Assembly: GCA_025360185.1 (NCBI GenBank)
Contig: JANYCR010000337.1
Coordinates: 1 to 35,696, forward strand
Source: Leptospiraceae bacterium
GTDB taxonomy: Bacteria; Spirochaetota; Leptospiria; Leptospirales; Leptospiraceae
DNA length: 35,696 nt
Direction of reading: 5' to 3'
In this document: positions 25,105 through 32,236 of the stretch, in pieces
Layout: every line of letters begins with the position of its first letter
Numbering within the stretch: position 1 is the stretch's first letter
Made by a program: the position numbers and the translations under genes
Notes under the pieces: model-generated
What the model was told of the DNA's origin: nothing
What the model saw: the letters and a program-made list of their open reading frames with translations, nothing else
Database searches by the model: none

Positions 25105-25980
25105 ATGAAACCTAAAGTTCTGGGCAAAGGTCTTAGTAATCTAATCGGCGCAGCAGGCTCACGGAATACTGAGTCTGCGGATAATTCTAATAATTCACCT
25201 CTAAAGGAAATCAAGCTCTCTGAGATAAAACTAAATCCAAATCAGCCAAGAAAAACTTTCTCGGCTGATTCTATTTCAGAATTATCGGAAACAATTAAAC
25301 AACACGGGCTTATCCAACCAATCGTTGTTAATAGAACAACCGATGGCTACGAGCTAGTATCCGGTGAACGTAGATACCGAGCTTGTAAAGAAGCTGGATT
25401 TCACAAAATTCCAGCGATTGTCAGAAATTATTCAGAAAAAGAAACACTCGAAGTCTCCATCATTGAAAATATCCAAAGAGAGGACTTAAATCCGATCGAA
25501 GAAGCTATGGCTTATCAACAACTTACAGAAAAACTTTCCATGAAGATAACGGAAGTTGCTGCTCGAGTCGGAAAAAATCGTTCCACAGTTTCTAATATGA
25601 TTCGCCTGCTACAACTTCCTGATTCGGTTAAAGAATTAATTAAAACTGGAAAACTTTCGGAAGGTCATGCGCGCCCTCTTCTTTCAATTGGGGACAAACG
25701 CAAACTAGAAACATATGCCATTCAAATCGTTGAGAAATCTCTTACTGTTCGAGAGGTAGAAGAATATGTAGCAGGACTTTGGGAAACAAAAACTACTCTT
25801 AGCACAAAGCGTGATAATTCAGATCCATCTATAACTAATGTAGAATCTAAAATACGAAACAAGCTTTCAGCAAAGGTAAAAATTTCTCATAATTCTAAAA
25901 TCGGGAAGGGGAAAATCATTATTAGCTACAACAATATGGATGAGATGGAGCGCATACTTTCAAATATGCATATTAAATAG
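25105..25980 (+). CDS. parB: Chromosome-partitioning protein ParB (Spo0J)
   Basis: A 291-residue CTP-dependent parS-binding protein. It has a short KVLGKGLSNLIG start that would contact ParA, then the ParB N-terminal domain (about 37-110) with LNPNQPRKTF and the CTP-binding GERRYRA at 87-93, then ENIQREDLNPIEEA (121-134), then the HTH that reads parS, VAARVGKNRSTVSNMIRLL (about 151-169). A C-terminal dimerisation part follows. TAGGAG precedes its ATG, eight bases after the parA stop. The partner site is probably the 15/16 parS match at 21366-21381. Confidence 0.96.
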   Translation: MKPKVLGKGLSNLIGAAGSRNTESADNSNNSPLKEIKLSEIKLNPNQPRKTFSADSISELSETIKQHGLIQPIVVNRTTDGYELVSGERRYRACKEAGFHKIPAIVRNYSEKETLEVSIIENIQREDLNPIEEAMAYQQLTEKLSMKITEVAARVGKNRSTVSNMIRLLQLPDSVKELIKTGKLSEGHARPLLSIGDKRKLETYAIQIVEKSLTVREVEEYVAGLWETKTTLSTKRDNSDPSITNVESKIRNKLSAKVKISHNSKIGKGKIIISYNNMDEMERILSNMHIK

Positions 25981-25990
25981 AGTTAGAAAA

Positions 25991-26749
25991 TTAAAACCGA
26001 TACGTATAAGAAAGTTCTGCAATTCTATTTTGGGCAGCAGTATCGTGATAGCCTTCGAGACTTCTATAAATCCTTGGGAGTAGCAGGGCTGCAAGGACAA
26101 CGTCTCCATGTGGAGAAGCAAATATATATTTGCTAGGACCTTGCTTATTTAGCAAGTCGCCATAAATATTTTTATTTCCAGTCTTTGTATTGTTAATGTA
26201 AAATGCTGCTATTGCAATAATTACCATATCTATCATTGCATAAGTTCCCATTTTAATTACAGTATCGGATGTTGTATAGAAAGGAGAATTGTAAGAGTTA
26301 TAAAATACACTCGCAGCCGGTGTAATTAAATTTAATGTTTGGGAAACTATATGGTATTTAGGATTTAGGGCTTGTTCAAATTTATAATCTGCAGAATTTT
26401 TGTTTAACTCTACTTCAATAATTGTTTTTAATAGTTTTGCTTCTCCATTCTTTGTAGCTTCTATCCTTACAATCGAATCTTCTGACTTTTTTGTAAATCT
26501 TCCTACATAGACATTGAATCGGAAAGGACTTAGTATGCCACTTCGATACCGATAATTAAACCCTCCGGTTGACTCTAGTGATACAATGGAATTATCTGTT
26601 ATCTTATTTAGAAGCTTTACAATTTTTAAATTCGTATCTTCTATCGATGCTGAACTTTCAAAAGATTCCGAACTAGATAATTGGATTGTAAAAAGCATTA
26701 TCAGTAGATAAGTTAGAGTATGCGCAAATAGAAAATTAGTCTTTGTCAC
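25991..26749 (-). CDS. Hypothetical membrane-associated exported protein
   Basis: A 252-residue protein I do not recognise. A hydrophobic N-terminal stretch (about 8-25) probably acts as a signal peptide. The mature part has a beta-rich domain (residues 40-120), a conserved-looking block near 130-165 (IVSQTLNLITPAASVFYNSYNSPFYTTSD), a possible membrane helix (GTYAMIDMVIIAIAAFYI, near 166-184) and a C-terminus ending YTYRF. Its start overlaps the end of the upstream CPBP-protease gene by four bases, so the two are translationally coupled and may function together. Confidence 0.6.
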   Translation of the reverse strand: MTKTNFLFAHTLTYLLIMLFTIQLSSSESFESSASIEDTNLKIVKLLNKITDNSIVSLESTGGFNYRYRSGILSPFRFNVYVGRFTKKSEDSIVRIEATKNGEAKLLKTIIEVELNKNSADYKFEQALNPKYHIVSQTLNLITPAASVFYNSYNSPFYTTSDTVIKMGTYAMIDMVIIAIAAFYINNTKTGNKNIYGDLLNKQGPSKYIFASPHGDVVLAALLLPRIYRSLEGYHDTAAQNRIAELSYTYRF

Positions 26750-27654
26750 AAAAGTTTGTCCCCGATAAAGTAGGCAGCAATGAGTCCGAGAGAATTATAA
26801 GTAGCATGGGCACCAATTGCAATCCATATATTTTTAGACTGAAGATATATAGAACCAAATAGAAGTCCAACAAAAGTTAATATTACAGGAATAATCGGGG
26901 AGGCATCAAAAGAAAAATGCATCATACCAAAAATAAAAGAAGTAATAAAAAGACCCTCTCTAGCAAAGCCTTTGCTTGCAAAATGGGCTAAGAACAGTCC
27001 ACGAAATAAAAACTCCTCTAAAATTCCAGTAATCAAACCAACAGTATAGATTGACCATGCAAGTAAATAGTAGTTCCCTTTCAGATTCAGGAACAGTTTT
27101 GCTTGAAATTCATCTACTTTTGGTTTATAATTGAAAAGAGAAAAAGTCATCGATACTAAAAGCAAGATTAAAAAGACAAAACAGCCCGCAAGGATACCAC
27201 GATTAATCTGGCTAATTCCAAGCTCATCATTTAAGCTATTAATATCAACACGAACTAATTTTTTTAAAATAAAGTATGTAGGTAGGACAAAGAAAATGAG
27301 CCAGAGAATATTTTGTAGAAAAAGAAGACTAGGTGAAGTTTTCGTAACTGCTTCAAGATATTCTTCTTTGATCTTGTGAGGATTTTTTTCGAATAGAACT
27401 TCAAATTCTTTAATAGTCTTAGTTTGAACCTCCAATCGTTCCGCTTCGTTAAGCTCTAAAAAATTTTCTGGGAAGCGACTGAAACTTGCAACTTCTGCCA
27501 TAGTTATTTGAGAAAAGATACTCAGAAAAACAGTGCAAAAAATTATAATTGTTATATGAATGAGAGAAATTCTAAATATTTCAAAATTGTCTCTCGGGAT
27601 TTTTTCTTCGCTCATCTTTCCTTTACAATCTTTAGAACCTAATTCTCTTGTCAT
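26746..27654 (-). CDS. CPBP-family intramembrane metalloprotease (CAAX-prenyl-protease-like/Abi)
   Basis: A 302-residue polytopic membrane protein. The family's catalytic motifs are all present: EEFLFRG at 213-219, a His within the FGMMHFS segment at 246, and the late His in GAHATYN at 283. Roughly seven to eight hydrophobic segments surround them. CPBP enzymes cleave within or near membranes and range from CAAX processing to bacteriocin self-immunity; the substrate here is unknown. The ATG at 27654 has a TAGGA ribosome-binding site; a second Met at codon 14 is the alternative. The stop overlaps the next gene by four bases. Confidence 0.88.
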   Translation of the reverse strand: MTRELGSKDCKGKMSEEKIPRDNFEIFRISLIHITIIIFCTVFLSIFSQITMAEVASFSRFPENFLELNEAERLEVQTKTIKEFEVLFEKNPHKIKEEYLEAVTKTSPSLLFLQNILWLIFFVLPTYFILKKLVRVDINSLNDELGISQINRGILAGCFVFLILLLVSMTFSLFNYKPKVDEFQAKLFLNLKGNYYLLAWSIYTVGLITGILEEFLFRGLFLAHFASKGFAREGLFITSFIFGMMHFSFDASPIIPVILTFVGLLFGSIYLQSKNIWIAIGAHATYNSLGLIAAYFIGDKLL

Positions 27655-27709
27655 CGTTTTTTCCTACTATCTTAGTTGACAAAATAAAAATCTGTAAAAT
27701 TGTCATGGG

Positions 27710-28726
27710 ATGAAACGGTTTCTGATTTTAATTCCCCTTTTTCTTTTTTTCGTCAATTCTTCTCCCTCTAACGATATGGGAATTTCCTTAGAAACAAATT
27801 ATAGAAATTATAGACCGGGACAATCTATCAAAATCAATATTAAACTAAAACAAGCAGCTTATCTGTATTTGTTGACTTTACAAAGCGATGGAAATTTGAA
27901 CCTATTGTATCCAAATGAAGATGAGCAAGATAATATGATTTTTAACGAAGAAATTCGCATTCCTGACGATGCCAAGGATTATGAATTTTTAGCAGGGGAG
28001 GCAATTGGAAGAGACACGATCATTGCAATCGCATCAAGAAACAGAATAAAAAAATTACATAAAGCAAAATATTGGGTCAAGCCAGTTTACCGCGGAATGA
28101 ATCAAAATAGCTCTATCTGGCTAAAGAAAATAACTAAGAAACTTCCTCCAGAGCAATGGGTTAGTGCAGACGTGAATATTTTTATTAGTAAAGACGGCAC
28201 GACCGAGACAACGGCAACACAGACAAAAAAAGAATCCAAAATAATCACTGCTAATACTTCCGAAAATTCAGCCAAAGAAACAGAAAAGCCCAACGCTGAA
28301 TTTCTACAAAACGAAGTAATGCGAGGCTTTTTTAAATTACCAAATTCTGTGAGATCAGTCGGAAATAAACGAGGTTATTTTTCAATTCATAAAGATTTAG
28401 ATTTAAATACTTATAAACTTAAAATAACTCCATACATTACTAACCAAAATGACTTTTGCGAATACTCAGTTGTATCCTTTACTAATCCCAAAAAAGTATC
28501 AGCTACGTATGGAACTATTGAAGTGGTTCCAGGTGAATGTAATCTAAAAGAAGCAAGTGCAGACCAAAAAGAATTCTGGAAAAAGATTACTAACTTTTAC
28601 TTACAGTATCAATTTAAGAAATCCGGATCATTAAAAGGCAACGTCTGGTTAACCGGCGGTGACACGAAATACAATCAAAAAATGACTAAGCCAGAGGTAA
28701 AAGATGATTTTAAATTCTTAGAATAA
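27710..28726 (+). CDS. DUF4384-containing exported protein
   Basis: A 338-residue secreted protein with a signal peptide (about 1-18). Residues 25-118 match the DUF4384 pattern: YRPGQSIKINIKLKQAAYLYLL, then QSDGNLNLLYPNE, then IRIPDDAKDYEFL and IIAIASRNRI. DUF4384 is a small beta-sandwich often found in exported or kinase-associated proteins. A Thr/Lys-rich disordered linker (about 155-195) separates a second, unknown domain (200-338) with two Cys residues (Cys245, Cys273) that might pair. It is divergent from the CPBP gene across 55 bp and ends four bases before the ComF gene stop. Confidence 0.75.
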   Translation: MKRFLILIPLFLFFVNSSPSNDMGISLETNYRNYRPGQSIKINIKLKQAAYLYLLTLQSDGNLNLLYPNEDEQDNMIFNEEIRIPDDAKDYEFLAGEAIGRDTIIAIASRNRIKKLHKAKYWVKPVYRGMNQNSSIWLKKITKKLPPEQWVSADVNIFISKDGTTETTATQTKKESKIITANTSENSAKETEKPNAEFLQNEVMRGFFKLPNSVRSVGNKRGYFSIHKDLDLNTYKLKITPYITNQNDFCEYSVVSFTNPKKVSATYGTIEVVPGECNLKEASADQKEFWKKITNFYLQYQFKKSGSLKGNVWLTGGDTKYNQKMTKPEVKDDFKFLE

Positions 28727-28730
28727 CCGA

Positions 28731-29453
28731 TTATGCCTTACCCTTGACAAGAACAAGCACATCTACTTCTTTAGCACCGTTCATAAGTAATAACTTAGCT
28801 ATTTCATTGATGGTTGCGCCTGTAGTAAATACATCATCGACTAATAGATAATTACCGCTCAAATTATTTATGTGAGTTTTCATAATTGCAAATGCAGACT
28901 GTGCATGAAGAAATCTATCACGAAAACTTTTGCCTGATTGAAGCTCCTTTGACTTCTTCACAAAAGGGGTAATTATATTTAGCCGCAATTGTTTTTTAAG
29001 TAAATCGGTAACTGGTTTACAAACGGGAATTGGTCTATTGCGAATAGTCTTTCGATTGGAGGGTATATTTATAATAGCCGTATAATTTCTTTCTTTGAAA
29101 GTAGGTAGGAACTTGCGAAGTTTAAGCCGAAAATAATTACTCAAGTATGGAGATTTTCCAAATTTTACTTTTTGTATAATTTCTCTTTCAAAATCGCCTC
29201 GAATGCGAATATAATTTAGTTTTGAAAAGAATACATTTCGTGAATTACAATAATCACAATCTTCTTGTAATAATTCAGTTTTACATACTTCGCATTGTAA
29301 ATCCTGTAGGCTTAACATTTGCCCTTTGCCTCTACTTCGATAGCAAGTCTTACAAACGGATATCTTTGAAGAAAAAAAGTCAAATCGTCCACAAAAGCTA
29401 CACGGAAGAGGGAAAAGTAAATCTAGAAAATAAATGAATTTTCTTTTAATCAT
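28731..29453 (-). CDS. comF: ComF-family phosphoribosyltransferase-like protein
   Basis: A 240-residue protein of the ComF/GntX family. N-terminal cysteines in pairs (Cys18/21, 34/37, 54/57, 66/69) form a double zinc-ribbon. The C-terminal half is a PRT-fold domain with the PRPP-binding loop LLVDDVFTTGATINE (about residues 202-216). In naturally competent bacteria ComF helps in processing incoming single-stranded DNA; in others the role is unclear. The gene stands alone on the minus strand, nearly touching the DUF4384 gene. Family call is firm; a role in competence is not shown here. Confidence 0.9.
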   Translation of the reverse strand: MIKRKFIYFLDLLFPLPCSFCGRFDFFSSKISVCKTCYRSRGKGQMLSLQDLQCEVCKTELLQEDCDYCNSRNVFFSKLNYIRIRGDFEREIIQKVKFGKSPYLSNYFRLKLRKFLPTFKERNYTAIINIPSNRKTIRNRPIPVCKPVTDLLKKQLRLNIITPFVKKSKELQSGKSFRDRFLHAQSAFAIMKTHINNLSGNYLLVDDVFTTGATINEIAKLLLMNGAKEVDVLVLVKGKA

Positions 29454-29532
29454 ACCTATAATAGGTCACAAAATTGAAAGTATGTGCAGTAAATTAAAAA
29501 GTTTTTAAAAGGAAGAGAATTTATTTTAGAAG

Positions 29533-29560
29533 AGAGATGCACGATTGATCGTGCATCTCT
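29533..29560 (-). terminator. Strong hairpin downstream of the OmpL47-like gene, terminator-like
   Basis: AGAGATGCACGAT and its exact inverse ATCGTGCATCTCT flank just two bases, a 13-bp perfect stem 30 bp beyond the stop of the OmpL47-like gene. On the minus strand it is followed by a short mixed T/A stretch (TCTAAAATAAATT) and not by a long T-run, so it may terminate inefficiently or mainly protect the mRNA 3' end. Confidence 0.6.
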
Positions 29561-29590
29561 AGAGATTTGAATGAAGTTTGTTTAAAGAGT

Positions 29591-30685
29591 TTAGTTAGAT
29601 ACTGCTTTGATAACTGTGCTTGGAGCTTTGATATCATTAGAGAAAATAACTTTTTTGATATCACTTTCATTTCCAACATTATCAATAGCTTTTGCTTCGA
29701 TGATATGTTCCCCAGAAGTTCCGAATGTAAGTGGCTCAACGTAAGGAACGAAATCAGGAGCACCATCTGTTTTTACTAATACTTGTTTAATTCCACTTTG
29801 CCCATCAGCAGCAGTAATAGTAAATACTGTTTCTTTCTTAGCATAGACTTTATTATTAATTACAATATAAGGAATTGATTCTTTAATATCAACAGTTGGC
29901 TTAATTCCATCAATATTAACAATGTAACTATTTTCTTGACTAACATTGCCTGCATTGTCAATGGCGTAAAAGTTAATAACGTGAAACCCAGGTTTTTCTA
30001 ATTTAAGAGGCTCATTTTTATAATCTTGCTTAGGTTCATTATCAACAGAATATACAATTTGCTTAACACCAGAAGACTTGTCTTCTGCAAGCAATTGGTA
30101 TGTATTTTTAGGAGAGGAATACATCGTGTTACCATTTACAAAAGGTGGCTCAGAAGATTTAACAGAAACAGCAGGCGCTGTATTATCAACGATTAGGTTA
30201 ATAACTTTTGCGAGCTCTTTATTTCCAACCTTGTCTGTTGCCTTATAAGTGATAGTAGCAGGTCCTTCTTTGCTCAAAGATATAGGAACTGTATATCTAG
30301 AGTATTCACCATCATTAATTTTATATTCGATATAATCAACACCACTTAAATCATCCCCGGTTACTAATTCAAAAGCAGTCCTTGAATTGATATAAAGTGC
30401 AGGTGAATTTCCTACATTTGGATCAATGGATCTTGAACTTGTTACTGGTGGTTGTGCAGGAGTAGAGGAAGTTACTGCCGGCACCGTTGACGTTGTTGTC
30501 GTAGTTGTCGTGGTAGTTGTTTTAGACTCAGTTTTCATTTTGTCAACTGCAGTCGTAGGAATTGTGTCAATAGCTTTCTCGGTCTTATCCATTGTCCCGC
30601 CGTTTGGAAGAGGTTTAATACCGGACTGTGCAACCAATGCGATAGTAAAGCTAAGCATGAGAAAGAGTTTAATGATGTTTTTCAT
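29591..30685 (-). CDS. Secreted protein with OmpL47-like repeats and a poly-Thr linker
   Basis: A 364-residue exported protein. Signal peptide at about 1-20. After a charged stretch comes ten Thr in a row (56-65) inside a Ser/Thr/Pro-rich linker (52-88). Three repeats of about 85 residues follow (about 95-170, 171-258, 259-352), each with a DxxSGVxxIxYxxD segment, then a strand and an AxDxxGNxS turn. These match the repeats of Leptospira OmpL47-type proteins and some Ig-like adhesins. The Thr codons are mixed (ACA, ACT, ACC, ACG), so the tract is not a simple DNA repeat. TAGGAG precedes the ATG. Adhesion is possible but not shown. Confidence 0.75.
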   Translation of the reverse strand: MKNIIKLFLMLSFTIALVAQSGIKPLPNGGTMDKTEKAIDTIPTTAVDKMKTESKTTTTTTTTTTSTVPAVTSSTPAQPPVTSSRSIDPNVGNSPALYINSRTAFELVTGDDLSGVDYIEYKINDGEYSRYTVPISLSKEGPATITYKATDKVGNKELAKVINLIVDNTAPAVSVKSSEPPFVNGNTMYSSPKNTYQLLAEDKSSGVKQIVYSVDNEPKQDYKNEPLKLEKPGFHVINFYAIDNAGNVSQENSYIVNIDGIKPTVDIKESIPYIVINNKVYAKKETVFTITAADGQSGIKQVLVKTDGAPDFVPYVEPLTFGTSGEHIIEAKAIDNVGNESDIKKVIFSNDIKAPSTVIKAVSN

Positions 30686-30850
30686 CTAAAGTCTCCTAGT
30701 AAGGTGTAATTTAACTGTTTAATTTACCATATATTACAAGACAAGCATGTATGTCAAGGATTGACAGGTAAACGAGGAATATTCGATTTGAAAAAACACA
30801 TTTACTGTTGAAGTAAATCGTAAGTTAAACAACATTGATTTTTGGCTACT

Positions 30851-31501
30851 ATGCTACTTTCATTAATAAATAAATTTTGTATTCTCTTAACAATTCCTCT
30901 TCTCACAAATTCATTGTTCGCACAAGAAATAAAAAACTCAAATTTTAAAGAAAAAATCCTCTTAGAAGACTTCGAATCACTAAAAATAAATACCCTTTCA
31001 GTTCAGATTCCGGCAAATACTCGTTATCTACCAGAAATTCGTCTCAGTAAAAACCTAACGTCTCCCGATTTGCAATCCAACACAAGTCTCTTGGTTCGAA
31101 TTTCAGCGGATGGAACAGGAATCCCTTTTGACGTGAAATTTGCAAAGCCTTATGAACTAGGAGGCTATTCGATTGAACTGGAGTTCCATATTTACTCCAA
31201 TAATGCAAATGGTGAGTTATTTCTATATTTATTGGATAGCAAATTTCAGAAGCATAAAATTCGAATTGCGTCTTTAAACTATGATGGGTGGAAAAGCTTC
31301 AAAATCCCAATTGCTAAAGAAGTATTTCAATCTGATTTTATACTTGGGAAGCCAAGCTATATTGAGTTCGTGGGTATTCAAATTAACTCCGCAAAAAAAG
31401 AAACTAAGGATAAAGAAGACCTTATCGCAATTGATGATATATTCTTGACCAAAAGACCAAAATACCGATTGCCTTCTTCTGGACTTGAGGCATTTCATTA
31501 A
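30851..31501 (+). CDS. FlaA-like (flagellar filament outer layer) protein
   Basis: An exported protein of about 216 residues. Signal peptide through about residue 24 (SLFAQ). The mature start LEDFESLKINTL and the core (ELEFHIYSNNANGELFLYLLD, NYDGWKSFKIPI, IEFVGIQINS, AIDDIFLTKRP) have the jelly-roll look of spirochaetal FlaA sheath proteins, including the GWK and late DD positions. It is shorter than standard FlaA and has no flagellar gene beside it, so it may be a paralogue with a different role. A TTG at 30842 is in frame, but the ATG at 30851 is preferred. No ribosome-binding site is visible. Confidence 0.55.
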   Translation: MLLSLINKFCILLTIPLLTNSLFAQEIKNSNFKEKILLEDFESLKINTLSVQIPANTRYLPEIRLSKNLTSPDLQSNTSLLVRISADGTGIPFDVKFAKPYELGGYSIELEFHIYSNNANGELFLYLLDSKFQKHKIRIASLNYDGWKSFKIPIAKEVFQSDFILGKPSYIEFVGIQINSAKKETKDKEDLIAIDDIFLTKRPKYRLPSSGLEAFH

Positions 31502-31573
31502 TGTTTTTTTAATTGCCTTCCACTGTGCTTAATTTATTTAAGAGTAGCGAAAAAGAAAGAGGTTTGTGAATTA

Positions 31574-32176
31574 ATGAGTGATCCAATAAATGAGAAGGTA
31601 GAAGATTATCTAAAGCAATTAGCCGAAGTCGAAGGCTCATTTCATTTTCAAAATCTTTTACAGGAACTAAAAGAAAAGGCTTTAGAAGATGAAAAAGCTA
31701 TATGGTTTTTGTTTAAAAATATTGTCGGAGATTTAATTAAAGATAGCAATATTTGGAATGATAAAACAAACCTAGTTGTTGGAATATTTTATGTCCTAAT
31801 AGACATTGGAAATGAAAAAGCATACGCGATAATAAGATGGTATATCCAGAATCTGAAAGAGGATACGCCGAACGGTGCAATTGAACTTTTATCTACTTTA
31901 ATTCCAAGTTTTCCGAGCATTAAATCTGAAGAATATTTTGGCTATTTAAAATCCGATAACCAAGCTCTCTCAGCCTTAGGATTCCTTACCTTGTTTAATA
32001 TATCAATGGAAAGAAAATTGAGTCATGCAGAAGAAAAACATTTATATGAAATAGCCAAAACTTATACTAATGACAGATATTATACAGAACACATCGTGGA
32101 TATGATTTCGTTCCGATTCAAAAAAAGTGAGGACTCCGCACACGAATCAGAAAAAATAGATATTAACTTAGAATAG
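31574..32176 (+). CDS. Hypothetical helical protein
   Basis: A 200-residue protein without signal peptide or membrane segments that I cannot place in a family. It is almost wholly helical, with several amphipathic pairs (VEDYLKQLAEVEGSFHFQNL; NEKAYAIIRWYIQNL; NQALSALGFLTLFNI) that suggest a HEAT-like or TPR-like scaffold. The C-terminal tail is acidic. It begins with AAAGAGGT about nine bases upstream of ATG, a usable ribosome-binding site. It lies between the FlaA-like gene and the long 877-residue protein gene on the same strand. Confidence 0.6.
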   Translation: MSDPINEKVEDYLKQLAEVEGSFHFQNLLQELKEKALEDEKAIWFLFKNIVGDLIKDSNIWNDKTNLVVGIFYVLIDIGNEKAYAIIRWYIQNLKEDTPNGAIELLSTLIPSFPSIKSEEYFGYLKSDNQALSALGFLTLFNISMERKLSHAEEKHLYEIAKTYTNDRYYTEHIVDMISFRFKKSEDSAHESEKIDINLE

Positions 32177-32236
32177 GGCATCGAATGAAAAAAGATTAAC
32201 GACTAAAAAATTCTTCTTTAACTTGAGCTATAATTT

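Noticed and set aside
29976-29990. Half parS-like sequence (ACGTGAAAC) within the OmpL47-like gene
   Set aside because: Only one arm matches (about 11 of 16 positions) and it has no palindrome; the similar ACGTGAAAT at 31131-31139 was rejected for the same reason.
30426-30689. Open frame on the plus strand with a long Val run opposite the poly-Thr linker
   Set aside because: It is the antisense shadow of the ACN codons of the OmpL47-like gene.
32229-32234. Perfect TATAAT box before the 877-residue protein gene
   Set aside because: It is two bases upstream of the ATG, so a transcript from it would start inside the coding region, and no matching -35 box was found; probably chance in AT-rich DNA.
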